Shown here: piece by piece, positions 8,937-17,688 of the stretch
Layout: each line of letters opens with the position of its first letter
How positions within the stretch are numbered: position 1 is the stretch's first letter
Notes under the pieces: generated by a model
Database searches by the model: none
What the model was told of the DNA's origin: nothing
What the model saw: the letters and a program-made list of their open reading frames with translations, nothing else
Assembly: GCF_900108185.1 (NCBI RefSeq)
Contig: NZ_FNVA01000001.1
Location: 1,054,001 to 1,118,000, forward strand
DNA: 64,000 bases
Direction of reading: 5' to 3'
Origin: Bryocella elongata
GTDB taxonomy: Bacteria > Acidobacteriota > Terriglobia > Terriglobales > Acidobacteriaceae
Position numbers and translations under genes: made by a program

Positions 8937-11900
8937 AAGCTGTACTTCAACGCCATCTGAATGATCCTCTGATCGCTTCCGACGGTCGAAGTAATCGTTC
9001 CGAAGTTGGAGGCTCCAAAGGTCGCGTTCGGCTGCGCAAAGTGGGCCTCGTTGAATAGGTCGAAGACCTCGAAACGAAACTCCACATTCTGCTCCGAAGC
9101 TACGGGGACGATCTTGAACAACGAAGCGTCCGAGCTGTTCCACCGTGGGCCCAGCAGAACGTTGCGCGGCTCGTTCCCTGACTGACTGTTGTTGATCAGC
9201 CCTCCTGATGTCATCGGGAGTTGAAGACAACCGACGTTGAGGAAAATGCTTGCGCTGCCGACGCGACGCGGGCCGTTGTTTGCATTGCAGGTTAGATTTG
9301 GACGGAAGGTCAGCGACTGTGCGGTCGTGGTGCCACTCACCGCGGTGAATGGGTTCCCTGACTGCGCCTGGAAGATGCCGTTGATCTGCCAGCCGCCGAG
9401 CAGCAGCTTCTCGACTGCGTTCGACGACCTCATCTGCGGCAGCTCATAGCTGAAGCTCACGACCACACGTTGCCGGGCATCGAAGAGCGAATTACCTCGC
9501 TCTTCCGACATCGCCGCATCGATCGAGGACTGATCGCCGATAGTCACCGGGAGCACAGGCCTCGAATCCCCACCGATGTTCAGACCCGAGAGATCGTCGA
9601 TCGAGTGACTCCACGTGTAGGCCGCAGTCGCTCGTACGTGGTGCCAGCTTCGCAGCTGCAAGCTCGTCTGCAGAGAGTCGTACCAGGATCCACCCGCTGA
9701 GAAGGTGGGTCGTACCAGACCGAGCGCTGGAAAGACCGCGCGCGATCCCGCCGTATAAGCCGAGGTGCCGGACGACGCCGCAACCACTGTTGTCGGGTTC
9801 GCTTCGATGAAGACCGGCAGATGCGCGCCACGCGACCCCACATACGCAACCTCGACGCCCACAACGTCAGCAACCTGGTGTTGGATTCCGACGTTGTACT
9901 GATAAACCCTTGCGGTCTGGAAGGAGTGCGGAAGGCTCCAGCCGATGAAGGTTAGCCCAGAGGGAAATCCAGCTGGCCCGGAGGTGACGCCGGCATACGG
10001 ATTCGCGAAGTACGCACTCGAAGCCGAAGCCAGAGGTCGAGGATAAAAGTCGATCTCCTGCAACGGTTGAAACGGGGGCGCCAGCGTTCCGTTCTGGAAG
10101 AAGTCTCCCTGCCCCGGCACCGTATCGTAAAAGACTCCCCATGCAGCACGAAGCGTAGTCTTCGCATCGCCCGTGGGATCGAAGTTGATTCCGAGCCGCG
10201 GCGCTACGTTGTTCGTGTCGGCATAATAGGTAGCCCTTGGCGTATCTCTGTCTCCCGGATATACGAGACCCAGAGGCGCAGTGGGTTGTACGGTGGACTG
10301 CTGCCCGGGATGCAACGCCGCCAGATGATTGTTCGCCTCCGTGTAGGGAAGGTTCACCTCGTAGCGAAGCCCCACATCCAGTGTCAAATGCCGGTTCACG
10401 CGAAACTCATCCTGCGCATACGCGGCATAGGTCCACGAAGCTCCATTGAGCGCCGGGTCGCCGGAGCCCTGCTGGAACATATACGGATATCCGAGGAAAA
10501 AATCCGCAAGCGTGTTGCCCGTGAAATTGCCATTAAAGGTGAAAGCACCGTTCGGTCTGTTGATGAATAACAGGTCGATGGCATCGCGCTGGACCTCGCC
10601 GCCGAACTGAAACTGGTGCCGGCCTTTCACCCACGTGAAGTCATCATCGATGGAGTCGACGTAGTTCTTCCTCGAAGCGAACGGTTGCTGTAGATCACCT
10701 TGCGTGAAGTATCCCGTGAGCGTCACGTTGGGGAGACCAAGCGCCTGTTGATTCGTCGGCTGATACTGATAGCCCGCGGTCGATGGAGAGACACCGCTGG
10801 TCCTGTTGGGAACGCCATGGATCCACTGACGCGCGTAACGCGCCACGTTGATCATGTGCGCATTCAAAATCCACGTATCAGAGCCCAACGCATCGTAGAG
10901 ACTCATAATCTGTCTGTTCCCGGTGACAGGAAAGCTCGATGGCGTCAGCGGACCAAACAGATTCTGATGCGCGTAAAGATATCGTCCCAGTAACTGGTGC
11001 GACCGCCACTTGTAATCGGAACGAATGCCATACATATCCCGGTTATCGATGTTGGGCGGGTACTCTACGTAGAAGTTGTTCGCAGCGTTCGGCAAGTGGA
11101 TGTAATTCTGCAGCAGGTAGGAACTGATGGCGCTCTCACGAGCAGGGTCGATCACATTCGGCTGCCCACCGTAGCAGTACTGAGCACCGGTGGCCGGATC
11201 GATGATGCGCCCGCTCCCGGAAACACCAGTGGCAGCGCAGCCGGAAGAAGCCGCCGCCCCGGTGAGCAATTCGCTGAAGTTCCCTGCTCGCTCTGCGGAA
11301 CTGAGCTCCGGCACACTCAGAGTGTTGGCCGTAGCATCCTTCACGCGATAGCCTTCGTAGTAGCCGAAAAAGAACCATCTGTCGCGCAGAATTCTCCCCC
11401 CACCCGCTGCACCGAACTGGTTCTGCAGATACTCAGGCTTTGCGGAGGCCGCAGGCGTGAAGAAGTTCCTGGCTGCAAGAGCACCTTCACGATTGAAGTC
11501 CCAGACTGAGCCATGGTACTGATCGGTACCAGACCGCGTGACGACGTTCACCACCGAGCCGGCATTGCGCCCATACTGCGCCTCGTAAGAATGGGTCATG
11601 ATCTTGAACTCCTGAATCGCATCAGGAGGAGGCCGCATCACGAAGCCGGAGTTGAAGGAATCATTGTTCTGCGCGCCGTCGAGCAGGAAGCTGTTCGACT
11701 GATTGCGCTGGCCATTTACATTGAAGCTGCCAGTGGTGTCGCCAAAGCCGCCCGGTGTAGCGTTACCGCTCGCCCCGCCGAGACCCGCAGGCGCTGCCAC
11801 GACGCCCGGAATGAGCGTGCCCAGTTGGGCGAAGTTTCGTCCATTCAACGGGAGATCGGCGACATCCTGTTGCCCAACGACAACTCCCGTAGTCGCATTC

Positions 11901-12343
11901 GACGTCTCGACCAAAGGTGCGGAACCCGTGACGGAGATCGCATCCGTTGTTGAGCCCAGCAACAGGCGCGCATCCTCGCGCGACGTGCCATTCACAAGCA
12001 CCTGCACGCCACTCGCGACCAGGCTCCTGAAGCCAGGCGCAGTAACCTGCAATGTGTAGTTTCCTGGAGCAACAAGGGGAAATTGATATTCGCCGCTTGA
12101 AGCACTCACGGTGCTTCGCAGCTGTTTCGTGGCTGCATTGGTGAGCTCAACTGTAGCTCCCGCAACCACACGTCCCTGAGGGTCTGTAATGACACCCGTA
12201 ACCGCCCCGGTAGCTTGCGCACGCGCGTTTGCGTTGCACAGCCAAACCGGTAGAGCCACAACGATCAATACAACCAAGCACCAACGGCGCACCCTCAGTC
12301 TCTCACGATGGAAAGGAATCACATCTGCAAGGACCTGGCGCAT
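8933..12343 (-). CDS. Oar-like TonB-dependent outer-membrane receptor
   Basis: This protein of about 1136 residues is predicted to import a large ligand across the outer membrane using TonB. I chose the ATG at 12343 because GGAGG lies 8 bases upstream; an earlier in-frame ATG at 12379 has no such site. After a basic N-region and a signal peptide ending near ANARAQ comes a carboxypeptidase-regulatory-like beta-sandwich (GVITDPQGRVVAGATVELTN). A plug domain (VADLPLNGRNFAQLGTL) follows, then a long beta-barrel ending in the terminal Phe of KYSF, as in barrel proteins. This architecture is typical of the Oar-like receptors expanded in Acidobacteriota. It lies downstream of the isomerase gene after a terminator. 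The substrate is unknown. Confidence 0.92.
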   Translation of the reverse strand: MRQVLADVIPFHRERLRVRRWCLVVLIVVALPVWLCNANARAQATGAVTGVITDPQGRVVAGATVELTNAATKQLRSTVSASSGEYQFPLVAPGNYTLQVTAPGFRSLVASGVQVLVNGTSREDARLLLGSTTDAISVTGSAPLVETSNATTGVVVGQQDVADLPLNGRNFAQLGTLIPGVVAAPAGLGGASGNATPGGFGDTTGSFNVNGQRNQSNSFLLDGAQNNDSFNSGFVMRPPPDAIQEFKIMTHSYEAQYGRNAGSVVNVVTRSGTDQYHGSVWDFNREGALAARNFFTPAASAKPEYLQNQFGAAGGGRILRDRWFFFGYYEGYRVKDATANTLSVPELSSAERAGNFSELLTGAAASSGCAATGVSGSGRIIDPATGAQYCYGGQPNVIDPARESAISSYLLQNYIHLPNAANNFYVEYPPNIDNRDMYGIRSDYKWRSHQLLGRYLYAHQNLFGPLTPSSFPVTGNRQIMSLYDALGSDTWILNAHMINVARYARQWIHGVPNRTSGVSPSTAGYQYQPTNQQALGLPNVTLTGYFTQGDLQQPFASRKNYVDSIDDDFTWVKGRHQFQFGGEVQRDAIDLLFINRPNGAFTFNGNFTGNTLADFFLGYPYMFQQGSGDPALNGASWTYAAYAQDEFRVNRHLTLDVGLRYEVNLPYTEANNHLAALHPGQQSTVQPTAPLGLVYPGDRDTPRATYYADTNNVAPRLGINFDPTGDAKTTLRAAWGVFYDTVPGQGDFFQNGTLAPPFQPLQEIDFYPRPLASASSAYFANPYAGVTSGPAGFPSGLTFIGWSLPHSFQTARVYQYNVGIQHQVADVVGVEVAYVGSRGAHLPVFIEANPTTVVAASSGTSAYTAGSRAVFPALGLVRPTFSAGGSWYDSLQTSLQLRSWHHVRATAAYTWSHSIDDLSGLNIGGDSRPVLPVTIGDQSSIDAAMSEERGNSLFDARQRVVVSFSYELPQMRSSNAVEKLLLGGWQINGIFQAQSGNPFTAVSGTTTAQSLTFRPNLTCNANNGPRRVGSASIFLNVGCLQLPMTSGGLINNSQSGNEPRNVLLGPRWNSSDASLFKIVPVASEQNVEFRFEVFDLFNEAHFAQPNATFGASNFGTITSTVGSDQRIIQMALKYSF

Positions 12344-12493
12344 ACTGCAACCTCCAAGTCGAGTTGTTGAAACCGGCACCTCTCAATCGGAAGACTGCAG
12401 CGACGAACGGCTTCCTTGCTATTGTCCACGATGCGTCGGTGGGAGTCGTGAACAAGCCGCAAAGTCCGCGTCGATCACGAGGCTAAGGCAGCA

Positions 12494-12536
12494 AACAAAA
12501 GGCGGGCGAGTCGCCATGTCCAGCGCCCGCCCGCCC
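12494..12536 (-). terminator. rho-independent terminator after the isomerase gene
   Basis: Read on the minus strand, a GC-rich stem (arms 12524-12531 and 12501-12508) is followed by TTTTGTTT. It lies just downstream of the sugar isomerase stop and separates it from the receptor gene. Confidence 0.75.
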
Positions 12537-12558
12537 TCACACTTCGAAGCTTGTCCAG

Positions 12559-13428
12559 CTAAGCCTTCTGATATCCCATCCCATTAAGGACGCCACGCAT
12601 ATACGCGAAGCTCTCGATCACGCCAGGCATGGGGTTATCGCCATTGATCTCGTACTCGAGATCGACAAAGCCCTTGTAGCCGATGGAACCCAGGGCTTCG
12701 AAGATCGCGCGGAACGGAATCTTGCCCTGACCGACGGCAACCTGACTCTCTCTCGACTTGAAGTCCGTGAGATCCTTCACGTGCATGTTGAAGAGTCGCG
12801 GCCCTGCAGCATGAATCGCCACAACCGGATCCGTGCCTGCACGCTCGCAATGCCCGACGTCGATGCAACAACCCATGCGGGGGTCCATTCCCTTCACCGC
12901 CTTGAGTACATCCAGCGGGGACGGAAAATACTTGGCGTCTTCGGGTCCATGGTTATGGATCGCGATGCGGATATCGAACTCCTTTGCAAAGCGTTCCATG
13001 ATGGGCAGCGACCTGGTGTCGGGATCACCGGAGACGATCACCTTCACGCCCGCACGCTTCGCGTATTCGAACTTGGCCTTGATATCCGCCTCGTCCGGCT
13101 TTGAGAAGGACACCGTACCCACGGCATGCAATACGATCCCAGCCGCGTTGTAGTCTGCCAGGGCTGCAGCCTCCAGGGCTGGGTCCATCGGCAGATGGTC
13201 CTTCGCGTCCTTGGCATTGAGAGCGGTCAAGCCCAGTTGCTTCATGAACCCGATCATCTGAGACCGATTGAAGTTGCGGAAGGTATAGCTGGCGAGTCCC
13301 AGACCAAATCCCGGCACGCCCAGCATCTTCATTGGAGCGGCGGTCGCGCTCATCTCTGGAAGCATCATCGAACCAGCCAGCAGCGCACCACCGCGCAGGA
13401 CATTCCTGCGCGAAACCTCATGACTCAT
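12559..13428 (-). CDS. Tat-exported sugar phosphate isomerase/epimerase-like TIM-barrel protein
   Basis: This 289-residue protein belongs to the xylose-isomerase-like TIM-barrel (AP endonuclease 2) family, whose members isomerise or epimerise sugars or inositols. The start at 13428 has AGGAG about 7 bases upstream and opens with a twin-arginine signal (SRRNVLRGG), so it probably acts in the periplasm. The barrel includes AIHNHGPEDAKYF, CIDVGHCERAG and FVDLEYEING, which carry the His, Asp and Glu residues that bind the divalent metal in this family. It ends before a terminator and appears to be a single-gene unit. The substrate cannot be read from the sequence. Confidence 0.88.
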   Translation of the reverse strand: MSHEVSRRNVLRGGALLAGSMMLPEMSATAAPMKMLGVPGFGLGLASYTFRNFNRSQMIGFMKQLGLTALNAKDAKDHLPMDPALEAAALADYNAAGIVLHAVGTVSFSKPDEADIKAKFEYAKRAGVKVIVSGDPDTRSLPIMERFAKEFDIRIAIHNHGPEDAKYFPSPLDVLKAVKGMDPRMGCCIDVGHCERAGTDPVVAIHAAGPRLFNMHVKDLTDFKSRESQVAVGQGKIPFRAIFEALGSIGYKGFVDLEYEINGDNPMPGVIESFAYMRGVLNGMGYQKA

Positions 13429-13578
13429 CGCACATCTCCTCAGGGTTACCTGCATCGCGCTTCGCAATGCAGCAGCCATATCATCACGCCATCCGGTGCG
13501 CTGTCGAGAGCTAAGACTCCTCTCGGACGAATTTTGTGGGAAGTTGCAACAAAATCAGAGTTCAACACCCGCCGGACC

Positions 13579-13995
13579 TCAGTCGAGCGCCTCCCAGCTC
13601 CTCAGACGGTGCTCGCAAACCTCCATATCGACACGGTCACCACGAAAGCTGACTCCTTCCATCCGCAGCCGGGCCCGTTGCTCGACTGCCGCTTCGCCCG
13701 GCAGCTTGATCTCTCCTCCAGTACCAAGCACGCGATGCCAGGGAAGAGAGTCCGGAGGATCCGTCCGCAGCAATCTCGCGACGGCCCGGTGATACTGCGG
13801 GTATCCCGCCGCTGCCGCGACGCGGCCGTACGTGCTCACCTTGCCGGGAGGGATGCTCAGCACGATCTGGCGAAACGCACGGTCTCGCAACTCGTTCGCA
13901 CGAGCCCCATCTCGCAGAACACGCCTGCGGGCCGATGGCGTCATCCCATCGCCACCGCTCGAATAGTCAGCCGGTCCGGATCTCTTCTTTGGCAT
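13579..13995 (-). CDS. alkyltransferase-like protein (MGMT-family, Trp in place of the active Cys)
   Basis: This 138-residue protein carries the DNA-binding domain of O6-alkylguanine-DNA alkyltransferase: IPPGKVSTYGRVA, then YHRAVARLL with the arginine finger. The catalytic PCHR motif is replaced by PWHRVL, with Trp at residue 86. This substitution defines alkyltransferase-like (ATL) proteins, which bind O6-alkylguanine without repairing it and hand the lesion to nucleotide excision repair. The first ~35 residues are basic and poorly conserved, and the true start may be the internal Met at residue 18. It stands alone on the minus strand upstream of the isomerase gene, with about 150 bases between. 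Confidence 0.88.
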   Translation of the reverse strand: MPKKRSGPADYSSGGDGMTPSARRRVLRDGARANELRDRAFRQIVLSIPPGKVSTYGRVAAAAGYPQYHRAVARLLRTDPPDSLPWHRVLGTGGEIKLPGEAAVEQRARLRMEGVSFRGDRVDMEVCEHRLRSWEALD

Positions 13996-14065
13996 ACGTC
14001 ACAAGGATGCCACGCCCGGCATAGTCCGGTCCCGGTCGAGCCACAGACCGGAGAGCCGAATCGAG

Positions 14066-15793
14066 TCAGGGCTTCGCGCCCTTACCCTCGACCAGCTCGA
14101 CGAAGCGGTCCACGCCCGCTGCCTTGAATGCCTCATGCTCACCGTTGGGCCAGCGAACGTCGATGCCCTTTATCGCCTCTTGATGACCAAGTCCGAAGTG
14201 CAGCCGCAGGTCGCTCGAGCTGTTATAGCTCGAACCGCTTCGAACTTCGTCGACGAGATCTCGAGTTGCGAGATGCACGACGACACGGGCGCCGATGCCA
14301 TCTCGATTCGACACCGTCCCCACGAGCCTGACGCCCAGCCAGTGGTTGGAGTTCCGGGCTTCATTGACGAGCAGCATCGGCCGGTCGCTAAGGTTATTCA
14401 CGACGGCAGACAGCCGGCCGTCGTTCCAGAGATCGGCAACGGCGAGCCCCCTGCCGCTCAACGGCTCAGTCATACCTGGTCCAGAACTCTTAGAAAGATC
14501 CTTGAACTTGCCGTTCCCGGCGTTCCAGTAGAGAAAGCGCGGTTCCTTGAACGTTGCACCGAGCCGTGCCGAATCAACCTCGGGATACACATGACCGTTG
14601 GCCACAAGAAGATCGGGCCAGCCATCGTTATCTACGTCGGCAAACATCGCTCCCCAACCCAGCGCATCCAGATTGATTCCGAGTCCGGCTTCAGTCGTCT
14701 CGTCCGTGAACGTGGCATCTCCATTGGCCTTGTAGAGCGTCGCCGTATCGTCCGAGAAGTTCGTCTTGAAGAGATCGAGATGCCCATCGCCGTTGTAGTC
14801 CGCAGCCGTAGAGCCCATGCCAGCCTGCTCGCGGCCATCTTCGTTGAACGCCGCCCCCGCATCTGCAGCAACGTCGGTAAAGGTACCGTTCTTGTTGTTG
14901 CGATACAGGATCGCGGGCGTGGAGTCGCACGCAACGTAGATATCCGGCCAGCCGTCTTCGTTGTAATCCAGCGTGGTTACAGAGAAGCAGTAGTGACCTT
15001 CGGTCTTCTCGATTCCTGCAGCCGCGCTAACGTCCTTGAACTTCCCGCCACCTTCGTTGTGATACAGGATGTTCGGTGCATGAGGCAGGCCGCGCGGCCC
15101 GCACATGACAGGAGCACCCTTCCAGGTACAACCCGCCTCCGACCCCGGCGCTGGTGTCTTCGCAAGGTCGAAGTGCAAGTAATTCGCAACGAAGATATCG
15201 AGCTTGCCGTCACGGTCGTAGTCGATAAAGGCGCAACCCGTGCCCCATTCCTTACCGGTGCCCGCCGCGCCAGCCTGCTCGGCGACCTCTTTGAAGGTGC
15301 CATTGCCTTCGTTGTGAAAGAGCCGGTTCTTTCCGTAATCCGTCACATAGATGTCGTCGAAGCCATCATTGTCATAGTCCCCCACACAGGCTCCCTGCCC
15401 CCATGCAGTAGACACCAATCCAGCTTTCGATGTGACATCCGTAAAGGTGCCGTCGTGATTGTTGTGGAAGAGATGGCTCGTAGGGGCTTCGCCTCTGCGC
15501 TGTTCGGGGTGCAACTCCTGCCCATTCACCAGGAAGATATCCATCCAACCATCGCGGTCATAGTCGAGAATGGCGACGCCCGAGCCCGTTGCCTCGACGA
15601 TGTACTTCTTGTTCTCCGCATCGCCGTTCACGTTGCGGACTGTGATGCCAGCCTTCGTCGCTACATCAACAAACCAGGCTGGCGTCGGATGCTCGGCACT
15701 CGGCGGGTACGGTTGCTGCGCAGCGAGAACCATTGCGAGCGCCATGACCGCAGCGGTCGTGATGGCCTTCAGCAAGTAGCGCGGACCCATCAA
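14066..15793 (-). CDS. CRTAC1-family FG-GAP/ASPIC-UnbV secreted protein (copy 1)
   Basis: This 575-residue exported protein has an N-terminal signal (hydrophobic segment ending at VLAAQQ). It contains a series of FG-GAP/VCBS-like repeats with calcium-type loops such as DYDRDGWMDIF, DYDNDGFDDIY and DYNGDGHLDLF. These are expected to form a beta-propeller. The C-terminus is an ASPIC/UnbV domain (NRDGIGARV and RSGSSYNSSSDLRLHFGLG). It is the last gene of a four-gene operon and overlaps the previous one by four bases. Human CRTAC1 shares this architecture, but the bacterial role is unknown. Calcium binding is inferred from the loops. Confidence 0.88.
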   Translation of the reverse strand: MMGPRYLLKAITTAAVMALAMVLAAQQPYPPSAEHPTPAWFVDVATKAGITVRNVNGDAENKKYIVEATGSGVAILDYDRDGWMDIFLVNGQELHPEQRRGEAPTSHLFHNNHDGTFTDVTSKAGLVSTAWGQGACVGDYDNDGFDDIYVTDYGKNRLFHNEGNGTFKEVAEQAGAAGTGKEWGTGCAFIDYDRDGKLDIFVANYLHFDLAKTPAPGSEAGCTWKGAPVMCGPRGLPHAPNILYHNEGGGKFKDVSAAAGIEKTEGHYCFSVTTLDYNEDGWPDIYVACDSTPAILYRNNKNGTFTDVAADAGAAFNEDGREQAGMGSTAADYNGDGHLDLFKTNFSDDTATLYKANGDATFTDETTEAGLGINLDALGWGAMFADVDNDGWPDLLVANGHVYPEVDSARLGATFKEPRFLYWNAGNGKFKDLSKSSGPGMTEPLSGRGLAVADLWNDGRLSAVVNNLSDRPMLLVNEARNSNHWLGVRLVGTVSNRDGIGARVVVHLATRDLVDEVRSGSSYNSSSDLRLHFGLGHQEAIKGIDVRWPNGEHEAFKAAGVDRFVELVEGKGAKP

Positions 15794-17688
15794 ACCTTCT
15801 TCTCAACCGCGACGGCCGCGCCCATCGGCATCGACTTGAGGATCTTTCCACCCTCTTCGATCACGTAGAGATGATTTGCCGCGAGATCTTTAAGAGCGTC
15901 TCTGCTGCCGGAGGGCCACACGATCTCCACCAGATCAGCCTTCACTGCTTGATCTAGCCCGAAGTGAATCCGCAGATCATTCTGCGAGTAGTAGCTCCCC
16001 CCGCTTCGCACCTCCTCGATCTGCCTCAATGGCTGCTTTCCGACGCCGCTCTTCTCCTGGGATGTGGTCTGCGCGGTGACGGTGATGCGAGCTCCCACTG
16101 CAGTCCGATTCGACTTGGTTCCGACAAGCCGCACCTTGATCCAGTTCCGTTGGATCGTCGCTTCGTTGCGCAGCAGTTGTGGCGGAGCGTTTACGCAGTT
16201 CACTACGGCATCCATCGTGCCATCGTTGTTGTAGTCGCCAAACGCGCATCCTCGCGCCGGTACAGCTGTAGTGATTCCAGACCCGGCCTGGTCCGTCACC
16301 TCTTCAAACTGGCCGTTGCGCAGGTTGCGATAGAGATACTTGTGCTCGGCATAGGGAGCGTCGAGATGGGAGCCATCGACCTCCGGGTACACATGGCCAT
16401 TGGAGATAAAGATGTCCAGCCAGCCATCGTTGTCCACATCGAGGAAGCCCACGCCCCACCCAAGATATCGAGTATTGATGCCGAGTCCTGAGAGATACGT
16501 GTGATCCTCAAACGTCCCGTCCCCAAGGTTCAGATAGAGCGAATCTGTATCGCCCGCGAAGTTCGTCTTCACAATGTCGAGCAGGCCATCGCGATTGAAG
16601 TCACCCACAGAAACGCCCATACCGGCCTGCGGCTTTCCATCAGGAGAGTAAGCAATGCCGGATTCAACCGCCACGTCTTTGAACGTGCCGTCTTTCTGAT
16701 TTTGATAGTAGGTTGCGGCCGTCGAGTCATTCGCAACATAAATGTCGGGCCAACCATCGTTGTCCAGGTCGGCCACCGTCACACTCAGACCGTAGGTGCC
16801 GATGGTCTCCCACATTCCCGACTTCTGGCTGACGTCGGTAAAGGTTCCGTCGCCATTGTTGTGGTACAGGATGTTCTTTCCGCCATCGAGGCCTGGAGGG
16901 CCGCACGCAACCTGCATGCCCTTGTAGGCACAACCAGCGGCCTCGGGCAGCGGAGCGGTCTTGATGTCGAAGTCAATGTAGTTCGCCACGAACAGATCAA
17001 GATGACCATCCTTGTCGTAGTCAAGAAAGGCGCATCCTGAGTTCCAGCGCAAGCGCGACTGCGTCAGGCCAGCTTTGGCAGTCACGTCAGTGAACGTACC
17101 ATCGCCGTGGTTCTTGTAGAGGATGTTCTGCCCGTAGTAGCTGACGAAGAGGTCATCAAGACCGTCATTGTCATAGTCCCCGACACAGCAGCCCTGTCCC
17201 CAGCCGCTCCGGGTCATCCCGCTCTTCGCCGTAATGTCCGTAAACGTGCCATCACGATTGTTCTTGAAGAGGCGGCTGATCGGCTCCTGCCCCTTGGGGA
17301 AGCCTTCCAGGGTCGTGCCATTTACGAGGAACAGGTCAAGCCAGTCATCGTGATCAAAGTCATAAAATGCAACGCCGCAACCCGTGGTCTCCAGCAGGTA
17401 ACGATTCTTGTGCTGTCCGCCATAGATCGTCTTCGCATTCAGTCCGCTCTCCTTCGCGACGTCGATGAAGCTGAACCCAAGCGGAGTTCCCGTGACGGGT
17501 GATGGCAGCATCTTCGCACCGCGCGCCTTCGCGGTATATTCCGGCCGTGCTCCAATCTGCGGCACCGGTTGAGTTGCGGGTTGCTGCGCGTGAGCCGCCA
17601 GCTTGAGCACGTCTTCCATCGATAACACCAGCGCGGTGCGGGATAGCGAGGTAATGAAGCCACGCCTCGTCCAAATCTTCTCGTTCAT
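15790..17688 (-). CDS. CRTAC1-family FG-GAP/ASPIC-UnbV protein with Tat-like signal (copy 2)
   Basis: This 632-residue protein is closely related to the next gene of the operon. It begins with a twin-arginine-type signal (TRRGFITSLSR), unlike its two Sec-type neighbours, which suggests export in a folded state. The propeller region holds repeated DxDxDG-type loops (DFDHDDWLDLF, DYDNDGLDDLF, DYDKDGHLDLF, DLDNDGWPDIY). The ASPIC/UnbV domain (NRTAVGARITV and RSGGSYYSQNDLRIHFGLD) lies near the C-terminus, with an extra loop of about 15 residues between its two conserved parts. It overlaps both flanking genes by four bases. Confidence 0.88.
   Translation of the reverse strand: MNEKIWTRRGFITSLSRTALVLSMEDVLKLAAHAQQPATQPVPQIGARPEYTAKARGAKMLPSPVTGTPLGFSFIDVAKESGLNAKTIYGGQHKNRYLLETTGCGVAFYDFDHDDWLDLFLVNGTTLEGFPKGQEPISRLFKNNRDGTFTDITAKSGMTRSGWGQGCCVGDYDNDGLDDLFVSYYGQNILYKNHGDGTFTDVTAKAGLTQSRLRWNSGCAFLDYDKDGHLDLFVANYIDFDIKTAPLPEAAGCAYKGMQVACGPPGLDGGKNILYHNNGDGTFTDVSQKSGMWETIGTYGLSVTVADLDNDGWPDIYVANDSTAATYYQNQKDGTFKDVAVESGIAYSPDGKPQAGMGVSVGDFNRDGLLDIVKTNFAGDTDSLYLNLGDGTFEDHTYLSGLGINTRYLGWGVGFLDVDNDGWLDIFISNGHVYPEVDGSHLDAPYAEHKYLYRNLRNGQFEEVTDQAGSGITTAVPARGCAFGDYNNDGTMDAVVNCVNAPPQLLRNEATIQRNWIKVRLVGTKSNRTAVGARITVTAQTTSQEKSGVGKQPLRQIEEVRSGGSYYSQNDLRIHFGLDQAVKADLVEIVWPSGSRDALKDLAANHLYVIEEGGKILKSMPMGAAVAVEKKV

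Noticed and set aside
14135..15868. A 577-codon plus-strand frame opposite CRTAC1 copy 1
   Set aside because: It mirrors the repetitive DxDxDG coding of the real gene and has no recognisable domain or ribosome site.
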